Source of the DNA: Evansella cellulosilytica DSM 2522 | GTDB taxonomy: Bacteria > Bacillota > Bacilli > Bacillales > Salisediminibacteriaceae | Assembly: GCF_000177235.2 (NCBI RefSeq) | Contig: NC_014829.1 | Coordinates: 3,162,001 to 3,226,000, forward strand | Length of the DNA stretch: 64,000 nucleotides | Direction of reading: 5' to 3' | Shown: in pieces, positions 27,504 through 36,374 of the stretch | Layout: each line of letters opens with the position of its first letter | How positions within the stretch are numbered: the stretch's first letter is position 1 | Position numbers and translations under genes: made by a program | Notes under the pieces: model-generated | Database searches by the model: none | What the model was told of the DNA's origin: nothing | Seen by the model: only the letters and a program-made list of their open reading frames with translations

Positions 27504-27573
27504 AGGGACACTGAAAAGTGAAAGAACACCCTTCCTCAGGGCCCTCGTGTTCTTTCACTTTTTCAGTGTGGCC
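27504..27573. repeat. Long hairpin repeat, GGACACTGAAAA subtype
   Basis: The arms GACACTGAAAAGTGAAAGAACA and TGTTCTTTCACTTTTTCAGTGT form a stem of about 22 bp around a GGGC-rich loop. Related to the partial copies at 24088 and 52269. The rest of the 27275-27763 gap holds only two terminators. Confidence 0.65.
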
Positions 27574-27701
27574 TCAACACCAAAATCTTCACTTTTTAAT
27601 TTACGATAAAATTTCCCATTAACCTTCCAAAATAAGCTGATTTATGAAAGTAGAAAACATGAGCGAAATAGATATTTATTTAATATATATTAGGGTAAAA
27701 A

Positions 27702-27740
27702 AAAGAGACCATTTCACATAGTGAAATGGTCTCTTTTTTT
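27702..27740. terminator. Terminator of the bdb genes
   Basis: A perfect stem AAAGAGACCATTTCAC/GTGAAATGGTCTCTTT (27702-27717, 27721-27736) lies 23 bp after the stop of the thioredoxin-like gene, with A and T runs on both sides. Confidence 0.85.
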
Positions 27741-27763
27741 CTGTACAATTTATAGTTTTCTCA

Positions 27764-28237
27764 TTATTCACCTAGAACATCTTCACGATAAAACTGTTCA
27801 TAAGCTGCTTCATTAAATAATCCGACTTTTCGGCTCACCTCAACACCATTTTCATAGTGAACAAGTGTTGGAGTATAATCAATGTTGTAATCATTAAAAC
27901 CGTGGTTAAATTCAAGTAAATTGAATAACACAACATCAACACCTAACTGTTCTGCTAAAGGTACTAAAACTGGGGTGGCCTCATTACAATATTCACATGT
28001 AGGGCTATAAAAGTATACCGTTACCGTTTCCTCATTTTCTAGCTTACTGTTTAATTCTTCAGGTATTATGACATTTTGATAAAGTGGATTATCAAGCTGA
28101 TTTAATGTCTCACGATGTAATTGATCCTTACCAAAAGGATTACCTTCCGATTGCTGTTTATTTTGCTGAGATGTAACGAAAGCTAATGCAGCAAAAATAA
28201 TGACAATAATTAATCCGAAAATGATAACCTTTTTCAC
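27764..28237 (-). CDS. Membrane-anchored thioredoxin-like protein (BdbA/BdbD-like role)
   Basis: It starts with GTG 28237, inside the stop of bdbC (4-bp overlap GTGA), behind AGAGGGGAAAA; 157 residues. One N-terminal membrane anchor (VIIFGLIIVIIFAALAF) is followed by an extracytoplasmic thioredoxin domain with the active site SPTCEYCNEATP and cis-Pro in DYTPTLVHY. It should pair with the BdbC-type quinone-linked oxidase in disulfide-bond formation, or act as a dedicated thiol transporter partner. Translational coupling supports a functional pair. Confidence 0.88.
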   Translation of the reverse strand: MKKVIIFGLIIVIIFAALAFVTSQQNKQQSEGNPFGKDQLHRETLNQLDNPLYQNVIIPEELNSKLENEETVTVYFYSPTCEYCNEATPVLVPLAEQLGVDVVLFNLLEFNHGFNDYNIDYTPTLVHYENGVEVSRKVGLFNEAAYEQFYREDVLGE

Positions 28238-28677
28238 TTTTCCCCTCTCCTCTCTGTAACAATCACGTAAACCATAATAATTGAAATGGAAAGAAAGGCG
28301 ATTAGTGCTAGAAAAGGAATTGTGATGAATCCAAACCAATTAATATATAAATAATTGCATGGGATAATCCCACACCCTTCAGCAGTCTCACTTAACGCTG
28401 GTATTCTTTCTAGCATTACATGGTAAATAGAGAAGCTTAAGCCGATTAAACTAATAGGCAACGTATAGTAAGCCTGTTTCGAATCCTTCTTTATTGCTGC
28501 AATTGCTAGTGTTATTGCTAAAGGATACATAAATATCCTTTGCACCCAACAAAGTTCACAAGGAATAAAGTTTTCAATTTCAGAAAAGTATAAAGACCCG
28601 AGGGTTGCTATTAATGCTATCCCCCATGCAAGAAGCATAGCATATTCAATTTTCTTTTGTTTTGCTGTTATCGCCAT
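28234..28677 (-). CDS. bdbC: Disulfide bond formation protein, DsbB/BdbC family
   Basis: The protein has 147 residues with four membrane helices. The first periplasmic-side redox pair is in IPCELCWVQRIFMYP and the second in GCGIIPCNYL, the two cysteine pairs needed to pass electrons from the thiol oxidase to quinone. The length and the CELCWVQR motif are those of BdbC. It is the first gene of a two-gene unit with the thioredoxin-like protein (stop and start overlap). GAGGAAAATG precedes the start. Confidence 0.92.
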   Translation of the reverse strand: MAITAKQKKIEYAMLLAWGIALIATLGSLYFSEIENFIPCELCWVQRIFMYPLAITLAIAAIKKDSKQAYYTLPISLIGLSFSIYHVMLERIPALSETAEGCGIIPCNYLYINWFGFITIPFLALIAFLSISIIMVYVIVTERRGEK

Positions 28678-28823
28678 AACATTTTCCTCTTTCCATAGTA
28701 TTATGCAATTTGGATTGAGCGATTATACTATAAACTGATATTGGGTTTGAAGTCAAAAAATACGCTTTCTACCTTATACATCAGTATAACAATATAGAGA
28801 AAATGTTAATAGGTTACATGGTC

Positions 28824-30647
28824 CTATACGTTTAGTTTCATTGACGGACTAGTTGACTCTATATATTTTGTTACAGCTTCTGGTGGAAGCGGTTGGCTAT
28901 ACAAAAATCCTTGCATTTCATCGCAGCTTAACTTATTTAAAAATGCAACCATTTCAGACGTTTCTACTCCTTCAGCAATGACTCTCAGCTTCATATTGTG
29001 TGCTAATTGAATGATAGAAGTCACGATTGCTTGATCATTAGTATTATCAACTACCTCTTTAATAAATGATTGATCTATTTTTAACGTATCTATCGGAAAT
29101 CTACGTAAATAACTTAATGAAGAATAGCCCGTACCAAAGTCATCGATAGAGATACTGACTCCAAATTGCTTTAGACGATACAACGTTTTAAGACATTCAT
29201 CACGATTATAAAGTAAATCATTTTCCGTTATTTCCAAGTCTAACAGTTTTGGAGACAGGCCTGTTTTATCTAAAGTATTTTTTACTTTACTAACAAAATC
29301 TGGTCTCTGAAATTGCTGGGGTGAAATATTTATACCTATCCTTAGTTCATGACCTTCATTATTCCATTTCTTCGCTTGAATACAAGCTTTTTCAAGTACC
29401 CAATCCCCGATTTGGTTAATTAATCCTGTTTCTTCAGCAATTGGAATAAATTTGTAAGGAGAAACCTTTCCTAACTGTTCATCGTTCCACCTTAAAAGTG
29501 CTTCTACTCCGATCACTTTGTTTTCTTTTAAATCAATTTGAGGATGATAATATAGCTCAAAGTTTTCTTGCTCCATAGCAATTCTTAATCTTTTTTCCAT
29601 AAGTAATTTTTCGTCATGCTCTGTTCGAATTGACGATTGATACCATTGAAAATCACCCTTACCTAACTCTTTAGCGTAGTGCATAGCCATTTCCGCTTGT
29701 TGAATTATTTGGTCATAAGTGACTCCTATGACAGGAAAATACGAGATTCCTATACTAGCTGTGATGTATAGTTCATTTCCTTTTACATGAAATGGTGATT
29801 CAAAGGCTAGTAATATTTCTTGAGCCAACTCTTGTACTTCCTCTTTAGACTTTGGAGAATGAAATAATACGGAAAATTCGTCTCCCCCATAACGATATAT
29901 TTGCACTTTTTTATGTTGGATACTACTTAACGTTTGAGAGATAGATTGTATTAGTTTGTCTCCAGTAAAATGCCCTAAAGTGTCGTTATAAAACTTAAAA
30001 CGATCTAAATCAAAGAAAAGAATGGCAAAAGGAAATTTCTCTGCATGCTTCATTTCAATTCTTGATCTGACATCTCTTTCAAATTTATCTCTATTTGGTA
30101 ACCCTGTAAGAGTATCTACTGCTCCTAATTCCTTTATTACTTTTTCTGCCTGCTTTAAACGTGTAACATCTCGATGCATGATGAGAAATATATCGCTTTC
30201 CTGATTTGATTTTATTAAAGGCATTATTTGTGTCTTTAATATAAGCGGATTTCCACTTTTCTTTAAGGGAATCATTTCAAAGGAAGTGATTTTTTGTGAT
30301 GCTAGTGTGTTACTAAACAATTCCCGTTCTTTAAATGAACGGTGTTGTAATGATAAATAGTTCACACCTATTAGTTCACTTTCTGAATAATCTAAAAGAT
30401 CACAAAATTCTTCACTAACATATGTAATTGCACCCGTATCATTAACAAGTACGATCAATGCTGTCGTTTCTAATGCAATTTTAAATCTACTTATTAATTG
30501 TTCATATTGTTGATCTAGTGCTTGATCACTTTCAATGCTTGGCTGTTTTTCTTGACCCCAAACATGTGAAAACCATTTAGGCAAGTGAGAATGGTAATTT
30601 TTTTCTATAGTCTTCTTCTCTATTGAAGGTAACTTATTTATTTCCAT
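28824..30647 (-). CDS. PAS-GGDEF-EAL cyclic-di-GMP protein
   Basis: The start is ATG 30647 (MEINKLPSIEK) behind AAGGAGGAACAGA, giving 607 residues. A PAS domain lies at ~55-160, GGDEF at 254-258 (YRYGGDEFSV, catalytic motif intact) and EAL at 382-384 (GVEALLRW). The EAL domain has its metal and catalytic contexts (NISPQQFQRP, ITENDLL, IDDFGTGYSSLSYLRRFPID, KIDQSFI, AEGVET). Both cyclase and phosphodiesterase could be active. No membrane helix, so probably a cytoplasmic sensor. A second, degenerate GGDEF-EAL protein lies at 32077-33423. Confidence 0.93.
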   Translation of the reverse strand: MEINKLPSIEKKTIEKNYHSHLPKWFSHVWGQEKQPSIESDQALDQQYEQLISRFKIALETTALIVLVNDTGAITYVSEEFCDLLDYSESELIGVNYLSLQHRSFKERELFSNTLASQKITSFEMIPLKKSGNPLILKTQIMPLIKSNQESDIFLIMHRDVTRLKQAEKVIKELGAVDTLTGLPNRDKFERDVRSRIEMKHAEKFPFAILFFDLDRFKFYNDTLGHFTGDKLIQSISQTLSSIQHKKVQIYRYGGDEFSVLFHSPKSKEEVQELAQEILLAFESPFHVKGNELYITASIGISYFPVIGVTYDQIIQQAEMAMHYAKELGKGDFQWYQSSIRTEHDEKLLMEKRLRIAMEQENFELYYHPQIDLKENKVIGVEALLRWNDEQLGKVSPYKFIPIAEETGLINQIGDWVLEKACIQAKKWNNEGHELRIGINISPQQFQRPDFVSKVKNTLDKTGLSPKLLDLEITENDLLYNRDECLKTLYRLKQFGVSISIDDFGTGYSSLSYLRRFPIDTLKIDQSFIKEVVDNTNDQAIVTSIIQLAHNMKLRVIAEGVETSEMVAFLNKLSCDEMQGFLYSQPLPPEAVTKYIESTSPSMKLNV

Positions 30648-30766
30648 TCTGTTCCTCCTTGAATTATCATTATTCATCCATGATTAGTTTGGGATAATCC
30701 CTCGTTTTGTACTGAAATATATTCCAGTATACAAAACTAACATTATTAAGTTGTATCAATATTAAA

Positions 30767-30792
30767 AACCGACCTAAATAACAAGGTCGGTT
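30767..30792. terminator. Perfect hairpin upstream of the PAS-GGDEF-EAL gene
   Basis: The stem AACCGACCT/AGGTCGGTT (30767-30775, 30784-30792) is followed on the minus strand by TTTTTAAT. It thus looks like a minus-strand terminator, although no protein gene lies on that strand just upstream. It could end a small RNA or a leader transcript of the EAL gene. Confidence 0.5.
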
Positions 30793-31180
30793 GCACTACT
30801 AGCTCCTGTATGTCCAAGTGCCCAAATCAAGACATATATTCTTCGCTACCTTTTAAATTTTTAGCTTAGTTAAAACTGATGATGATTTTACAGCTGATTT
30901 CTCACGAAAGGAAGCTGAAGTAATAAACACGGTATGCGAGTATCCTAAACTAATAATCAACTACATTTTACCATGCGCGCATTTCTAGAAAAGATTACTA
31001 GTTTAATTGTATTATTTTCTAAAGTAAAAATACAAGCATAATTTTACATTTTTTTTATAAAAAATCGATATTTGCTGAATAATAAAGTTTTCTAAATAGT
31101 AACAATTTAGTCACATCACTGTCAAATGATAGCGTTTCCGGTCAAAAACAATGGATTATAATAAAAATAAGAATAGACAA
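30793..31180. other. Gene-free stretch, possible leader or small RNA
   Basis: This stretch of about 390 bp has no convincing protein gene. On the minus strand it ends in the hairpin at 30767-30792, which has a T run, an arrangement expected for a small RNA or riboregulated leader of the c-di-GMP gene. I tried to match the known c-di-GMP riboswitch cores and did not see them. Confidence 0.3.
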
Positions 31181-31194
31181 GTGAGGTGAGTGAA

Positions 31195-31422
31195 TTGGAA
31201 GTGAAGCTGTTTGTTAGTTCAAACATTAATGGCAAGATCGTTGAGAAAAGGTTGAAGGAAGTCATCAATGATATTGGCTTACATGCTCACGTAGAAATTC
31301 ACCATCAAGATCCCCCTACTTTAAATGGATTTTACTATACTCCAACACTAGTCGTAAACGATAAAGTTGTATCAAGTGGCAAAGTATTATCAAAACAAGA
31401 AATGACCAACTTTTTTTTATAG
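31195..31422 (+). CDS. Small thioredoxin-fold-like protein without CxxC
   Basis: The start is probably TTG 31195 behind GTGAGGTGAG; about 75 residues. The pattern beta-alpha-beta (EVKLFVSSNINGKIVEKRLKEVINDI ... HVEIHH) and PTLVVNDKVVSSGKVLSKQE resembles small glutaredoxin/thioredoxin-fold proteins with a cis-Pro-like YTPTLVV. The redox cysteines are missing (SSNINGK where CxxC would be). So probably not an oxidoreductase. Function unknown. Confidence 0.65.
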   Translation: MEVKLFVSSNINGKIVEKRLKEVINDIGLHAHVEIHHQDPPTLNGFYYTPTLVVNDKVVSSGKVLSKQEMTNFFL

Positions 31423-31499
31423 GCTCGTTTCTTTTCTATTATATCGGGTATCCTATTAGTAAGAGTAATTCCCTAAAGAAAAATTAGAGGGAGGGTATT

Positions 31500-31712
31500 A
31501 TGGAAACAGTTGAATTGAACCACGGTAAACTATCTTACATTGAGTATGATGAGACAAATAGGCATCTTCATGTACATTTTAAGAATGGTGAATACGTTAT
31601 TTATTATGAGGTTTATAAGCTCGATTACGTCGGTTTCTTATCAACAAAGAACTATACAGAGTTTTTTGAGGAAAGAATCGAGCCTCGGTACCCATCTCGA
31701 ACCATAAGTTAA
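31500..31712 (+). CDS. KTSC-domain-like small protein
   Basis: The protein has 70 residues. It reads like a KTSC domain: SYIEYDETNRHLHVHFKNGEYVIYYEV ... YVGFLSTKNYTEFFEERIEPRYPSR. KTSC domains occur alone or fused to enzymes and are thought to bind nucleic acid or protein; the function is not established. The binding site is AGAGGGAGGG. Confidence 0.7.
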   Translation: METVELNHGKLSYIEYDETNRHLHVHFKNGEYVIYYEVYKLDYVGFLSTKNYTEFFEERIEPRYPSRTIS

Positions 31713-31810
31713 AATTGTAACTGTCCATAAGTGAGGAGTTTGGCAATAGTTACAATCGCTGTACCAATATAATCAAATACAAAGGTACAAGTTATAAGTG
31801 AAGACTTAAA

Positions 31811-31985
31811 GGGAGACTCAAAAGGTAATTTTCACCTATCGAGTCTCCCTTATGCAATGGTTGGTAGCGTCGCAATCTCTTAAAGGCCACTTAAATGGAG
31901 TTCTTATAGTCAGCGGGTGGCGAGTGGACATTGCCACCTGTCTTTATAGACGCTGAAAAAGTTGCTCTTTACTTTTTCAGTGACC
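31811..31985. repeat. Composite hairpin repeat region
   Basis: The arms GGGAGACTCAAAAGGT/ACCTATCGAGTCTCCC (31811-31826, 31834-31849) are followed by TTATGCAATGG ... GCGTCGCAATCTCTTAAAGG. This parallels the tail at 24154-24190. A second short hairpin GACGCTGAAAAAG/CTTTTTCAGTGACC lies at about 31957-31985. Confidence 0.65.
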
Positions 31986-32076
31986 TTTTTTTATGTTAAT
32001 GGCATTGATTTGCACGTTGTGTATAATCAAGAAATAAAACAGACTTATAGTAGCTGGCACATCTTTGAGACTGCCT

Positions 32077-33423
32077 CTACTCGTTTGCGTGATTTTTGAT
32101 TAAGTAATTGTTGATTTCCTTTTGCGAGATTGGTTTACTGAAGTAATATCCTTGTAGTTTGTTACACCCCCATCTTCGCAACATATTAAAGTGTTGTTTC
32201 GTCTCTATACCTTCTGCTACTATCGTCACACCCAATACTTTTTTTAAGTGAACAATCCACCTTAACAAATGTTTTTGTTTTTCGTCACCGTTATCAGTTT
32301 TTTTTACGAAGCTTCGATCAATTTTTAATTCGTCAATTGGAAGTTCTCTTAAATAGCTTAAAGAACTATATCCAGTACCGAAATCATCTATACTTATTTT
32401 CATGCCGTGTTCTCTAGCTTGACTAAGTAAAGATTTTGCTTTTTCAACATCTACAGCAACAGATTCAGTAATTTCCATAATAAAATGATGAGGGTCTAAC
32501 CCAGTTTCCTTTATAATGTTTACTAACTTTTCAATATAATTTTTTTTCATTAACTGTTTAATACTAAAGTTTATTGCAATAGGTAGATCTTTTAACCCAG
32601 TTGTTCTTTGAAGAACAACATGATTTTTACACGCCTTCTCAATAATCCAATCTCCTAAGGGATGAATTAGCCCCGTTTCTTCTGCGATATCTATAAATTT
32701 ATCAGGAGGTATCAACCCTTTGTTAGGATGGCGCCAACGAACTAAAACTTCAAGTCCACCCCAACCCCCTTTATCAACATCCCATTGAGGGTGATAATAC
32801 AATTCAAATTCTCCATTTTTTATGCCAGAATGCATTTCCGATTCTAATTCAAAAGCAGCAACAATTCTTTCTTTATATACTGGATCATACCATTCGAAAA
32901 AGCTTTGCGGCTTTCCCTTTGCTTGTCGATGGGCTACATCTGCACATTTCATGAGAGATTGTAAATCATGAGCGTCATTAAACCACTTTGAACTACCAAA
33001 AGTTGGTTTTAAATTAAATTCATAGCTGTCAACGACTAAAGAACGAGAAATACTATTTTTCCAACTTTCTACGAGTGCTTCAATATCACTTTTTTCATAA
33101 ACACCAGTTACTAGTGCCATAAATGAATTATTACCTAGTGATATCCATGTACAGTTACTAGGTGATTTTTCATTCAGCGTATGATATACAAGCTGAAGCA
33201 ATTGGTCGCCAACCTCAAAGCTGAACAATTCGTTTATTGACTTAAATTGGTCGAAATCCATAAATATTACAAATGCAGTGCTATCTTTTGTTCTTGTTGC
33301 TTTCCAATCATTAAATTTCACATGTAAAATTTCTCTAGATGAAGGTATAGATCGATTATTTTTACTAATTTGTGAGTAAGACCACCGTTTTCGTCCATAA
33401 AGTCTTATCGGAAACTTTCTCAC
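32077..33423 (-). CDS. EAL-domain protein with degenerate GGDEF domain
   Basis: The protein has 448 residues and starts at a GTG behind TTGGAGGGATAG. The N-terminal domain has the cyclase fold (VIFMDFDQFKSINELFS), but the signature is SLGNNSFMAL instead of GGDEF, so it is probably catalytically dead and possibly a GTP sensor. The EAL domain has E-V-L in GGLEVLVRWRHP, with NFSIKQL, EITES, IDDFGTGYSSLSYLRELPID, KIDRSFV and AEGIETKQH all present. It is predicted to be a c-di-GMP phosphodiesterase. No sensory or membrane segment seen. Confidence 0.9.
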   Translation of the reverse strand: MRKFPIRLYGRKRWSYSQISKNNRSIPSSREILHVKFNDWKATRTKDSTAFVIFMDFDQFKSINELFSFEVGDQLLQLVYHTLNEKSPSNCTWISLGNNSFMALVTGVYEKSDIEALVESWKNSISRSLVVDSYEFNLKPTFGSSKWFNDAHDLQSLMKCADVAHRQAKGKPQSFFEWYDPVYKERIVAAFELESEMHSGIKNGEFELYYHPQWDVDKGGWGGLEVLVRWRHPNKGLIPPDKFIDIAEETGLIHPLGDWIIEKACKNHVVLQRTTGLKDLPIAINFSIKQLMKKNYIEKLVNIIKETGLDPHHFIMEITESVAVDVEKAKSLLSQAREHGMKISIDDFGTGYSSLSYLRELPIDELKIDRSFVKKTDNGDEKQKHLLRWIVHLKKVLGVTIVAEGIETKQHFNMLRRWGCNKLQGYYFSKPISQKEINNYLIKNHANE

Positions 33424-33447
33424 TTCTATCCCTCCAATTAAATCGCT

Positions 33448-34263
33448 TTATTTCATCAATTCCATCCACTCATGTAACCGGTTTACTTGAACTAATTGTT
33501 CGTGTTCAGCCTCGTGCGAATGTTCAGATATGTAAACAGCATTCATTCCCATTAAAAGTGCAGGAGCTATCTCATTGATAAAATTATCACCAACAGAGAC
33601 TGTTTCTTTCGGGCTAACATCATACTTTTCTAAAAGCTGTTCAAAGAAACTTGTCGTCTTTGTTGGCTTTTGAGCAGAAGTAAGCACTTCGTGAAAAATC
33701 CCTTCTAAGTCCAATTCAGATAATAAACGCGATACGTCATCCTCATCACTATTTGTTAATAGAACAATACTTGCTTTCTCTCTTAAATTCTTTAAGAAAG
33801 TAGTAAGTCCTTTAATTTTTTCTAATTGAAATTGGTCTGTAACCATATAATCCTTCGTTTCCACATATCGTGGATAACACTCATCGACACCGTGATGAAG
33901 AGCACAAGCACAAGGTAGCCACCATCCGTCTCCAATAGCAATAATATTTTTAAAATCAAAGGTTATTTGCTTTTCCCCATATTGCTTTTCAACCTCAGTA
34001 ACTCGATTTCCGTTCCAGTCTTCAGCCTTTACAACAGTCAAGGTCATTGGGTCTACTGTTAGTATCGCATCATTTTTCGTGTCGTATGCTTTCCCTATTG
34101 CTACAGGGTGCTTTCCAGCCTTCATTAATTCATAATCGCGTACGAATGCCTCAAGATTCTCAGGTGGTACATCTAGTTTTAACCTTTCTGCATAATAATC
34201 AAAATGATCTGTTCCTTCGTATAAAGTTCCATCTAAATCAAATATAAATAATTTATTTTCCAC
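33448..34263 (-). CDS. HAD-superfamily hydrolase
   Basis: The protein has 271 residues. Motif I is IFDLDGTLYEG (nucleophile D9), motif II IVLLTNSDEDD, the conserved Lys is at AQKPTKTTS and motif IV is VSVGDNFINEIAPALLMGM. The cap between ~40 and ~160 is larger than in the common subfamily I members and includes GDGWWLPCACALHH. Likely a small-molecule phosphatase of unknown substrate. GGACGTGAAGAG precedes the ATG. Confidence 0.87.
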   Translation of the reverse strand: MENKLFIFDLDGTLYEGTDHFDYYAERLKLDVPPENLEAFVRDYELMKAGKHPVAIGKAYDTKNDAILTVDPMTLTVVKAEDWNGNRVTEVEKQYGEKQITFDFKNIIAIGDGWWLPCACALHHGVDECYPRYVETKDYMVTDQFQLEKIKGLTTFLKNLREKASIVLLTNSDEDDVSRLLSELDLEGIFHEVLTSAQKPTKTTSFFEQLLEKYDVSPKETVSVGDNFINEIAPALLMGMNAVYISEHSHEAEHEQLVQVNRLHEWMELMK

Positions 34264-34476
34264 TACTCTTCACGTCCTTTTTTTAATTGATAATTTATTG
34301 GTGCTTATTTTACTACCTTTTTATCCATTCATCAGATTAATATATATTGCTTACAATGAGCAAGTTTTTTATTAATAACACTGCCTAGGTTACGTACCTT
34401 CCTTTCAAAAATATTGTGAAATAGCGAAGATTACGGCTAATATTTTCATGATTGTTAGGTTTTCTACTATTTTTTT

Positions 34477-34504
34477 TGTAAAAATAGTGTAACAATCGTG
34501 TAAA
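34477..34504 (+). promoter_or_regulatory. Candidate PhoP box of the phn operon
   Basis: TGTAAA, TGTAAC and TGTAAA begin at 34477, 34488 and 34499, exactly 11 bp apart. Read on the other strand they are TTTACA/GTTACA hexamers, the PhoP-binding consensus of Bacillus. They sit about 80 bp before phnD with an AT-rich -10-like stretch directly after. Confidence 0.6.
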
Positions 34505-34584
34505 TTATATAGCTTTTCCTAAAATGGTGTTGTATAATCATTTTCGGTAAGACATGAATCTACAAAAAGCGAGGGGTTAAAAAA

Positions 34585-35454
34585 ATGAAAAAATTGTTTT
34601 CTGCATTACTATTATCTTTAGCTACACTTTCATTAGCGGCATGCGGTGACGAAGAAGAAATTATTATGGGGTTTGTTCCTTCTCAAGATTCTGCAAACAT
34701 TGCAGACACAGTTGAGCCTCTTGCAGAGAGACTTTCAGAAGAGTTAGGTGTAAAAGTTACTGGACAAGTAATGACTAACTATTCGGCGTTAGTTGAAGCA
34801 ATGGGAAATGATCAAGTTGATATCGGCTTCCTACCTCCATTCGGATATGCTTTAGCAACAGATCGTTATGATAATGTTGAAGTTGTCCTTGCGTCTGTAC
34901 GTCACGGAAGTACTACTTATCAAGCACAGTATGTAGTTCGTGCTGACTCTGGAATTGAAACATTTGCAGACTTAGAAGGCAAAGCATGGGCATTCCCAGA
35001 CTTATCTTCTGCTAGTGGTTATTTATTCCCTGCAGCTCAATTAATGAATGAGCTAGGTGTTGAAGATGTTGATAGCTGGGTAAGTGATATGATTCAAGCT
35101 GGTTCTCACGACAACGCATTAATGGAAGTTCTTGAAGGTGGAGCTGACTTTGCAACAACGTTTGACGATGCACGTGATTCTATTGCTGGAGATTATCCAG
35201 AAGTTTATGATGAGTTAGTTATTTTAGGCTATACTGATGATATTCCAAATGACACAATCAGTGTTAACACAAACACTTTATCTTCTGAACTTATTGAGCA
35301 ACTTGTTGCAGTTTTCATGTCATTTAATGATGATGAAGAAATGATTACAATCATGGATGAAGTATACAACTGGACTGGAATTGCTGAAGCGCAAGATAGC
35401 ACATACGATGTAGTTCGTATGACTTATGAAAGTTTAGGAATTGAAGTAGAATAA
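34585..35454 (+). CDS. phnD: Phosphonate/phosphite/phosphate ABC transporter binding lipoprotein
   Basis: The protein has 289 residues. The lipoprotein signal is MKKLFSALLLSLATLSLAAC. The PhnD family pattern is plain: MGFVPSQDSANI ... LAERLSEELGVKV ... NDQVDIGFLPPFGYALA ... AWAFPDLSSASGYLFPAAQLM. It binds phosphonate, phosphite or phosphate outside the cell and delivers it to the PhnC-PhnE importer encoded just downstream. Which phosphorus compound it prefers cannot be read. The upstream triple hexamer suggests Pho regulation. Confidence 0.92.
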   Translation: MKKLFSALLLSLATLSLAACGDEEEIIMGFVPSQDSANIADTVEPLAERLSEELGVKVTGQVMTNYSALVEAMGNDQVDIGFLPPFGYALATDRYDNVEVVLASVRHGSTTYQAQYVVRADSGIETFADLEGKAWAFPDLSSASGYLFPAAQLMNELGVEDVDSWVSDMIQAGSHDNALMEVLEGGADFATTFDDARDSIAGDYPEVYDELVILGYTDDIPNDTISVNTNTLSSELIEQLVAVFMSFNDDEEMITIMDEVYNWTGIAEAQDSTYDVVRMTYESLGIEVE

Positions 35455-35498
35455 GTATTAATATAAAAAATAGGGTAAAAATAACAACAAGAAATGGT

Positions 35499-35526
35499 AG
35501 GGGAGAAGATATTCTCCCCTCCTCTT
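35499..35526 (+). terminator. Hairpin between phnD and phnC
   Basis: The stem AGGGGAGAA/TTCTCCCCT (35499-35507, 35512-35520) is followed by CCTCTTTT. Probably an attenuating terminator that gives more binding protein than permease. Confidence 0.65.
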
Positions 35527-35597
35527 TTGTCTGTTTCGATCACAAAAGAGGTGGGTGTTTCCTTCCTATAACTACAGAAATGAGGGATTAGTAAAAA

Positions 35598-36374
35598 ATG
35601 ATCGAATTTAAAAATGTCTCACTCGTCTATCCGAACGGCACACAAGGGCTAAAAAACATAAACTTAAAAATAAACGATGGAGAATTTGTTGTAGTCGTTG
35701 GACTCTCTGGAGCTGGTAAATCTACACTTATTCGAAGTATGAACCGTCTAGTAACTCCTACAGACGGGGAACTGTTCATTGATGATGAAAATATCTTAGC
35801 ATACAACTCGAGAAACTTAAGAAAACTTCGTACTGAAGTAGGAATGATCTTTCAAAATTATAATTTAGTAAAACGTTCAACAGTAATGAAAAATGTTATT
35901 TCTGGAAGACTTGGATACACAGGTACATTAAAAAGCTTGCTTGGTATTTTTTCAAAGGAAGAGCTTTCCCTCGCCTATCAGAGTTTAGAACGTGTAAACA
36001 TAGCTGAAAAAGTTTACCAACGTGCCGACCAACTCAGTGGTGGTCAACAGCAGCGTGTAGCAATCGCTCGTGTTTTAACGCAACAGCCTAAGGTTGTATT
36101 AGCGGACGAGCCTGTAGCCAGCTTAGACCCACCTACTTCACACCAAGTAATGACATACTTGAGAAAAATCAATAAAGAAGACAACATTACTACTGTTGTT
36201 AATTTACACTTTATTGATATGGCAATGGAATATGCCGACCGCATTATCGGAATGCGTGCTGGTGAAGTTGTATTTGACGGGCCTGCTAGTGAAGTGAGCG
36301 AAAGTACATTCGAAGAAATTTACGGAAGAAAAATTCGAGAGGATGACCTTGTAGGGGGTCAAGACGATGAGTAG
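35598..36374 (+). CDS. phnC: Phosphonate-type ABC transporter ATP-binding protein
   Basis: The protein has 258 residues. Walker A is in VGLSGAGKSTLIRS, the signature in [16 protein letters not shown], and Walker B in VVLADEPVASLDPPT, followed by the His switch NLHFIDMA. The N-terminus IEFKNVSLVYPNGTQGLKNINL is typical of PhnC. It energises import with the two PhnE permeases downstream. Its last 8 bp overlap the next gene. Confidence 0.94.
   Translation: MIEFKNVSLVYPNGTQGLKNINLKINDGEFVVVVGLSGAGKSTLIRSMNRLVTPTDGELFIDDENILAYNSRNLRKLRTEVGMIFQNYNLVKRSTVMKNVISGRLGYTGTLKSLLGIFSKEELSLAYQSLERVNIAEKVYQRADQLSGGQQQRVAIARVLTQQPKVVLADEPVASLDPPTSHQVMTYLRKINKEDNITTVVNLHFIDMAMEYADRIIGMRAGEVVFDGPASEVSESTFEEIYGRKIREDDLVGGQDDE

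Noticed and set aside
30860-30950. Short minus-strand frame (VFITSASFREKSAVK...) in the gene-free region
   Set aside because: There is no ribosome binding site and no clear start codon; it is more likely part of a non-coding leader.
30767-31180. Possible c-di-GMP riboswitch ahead of the PAS-GGDEF-EAL gene
   Set aside because: I could not find the conserved core sequences of either known c-di-GMP riboswitch class on the minus strand.
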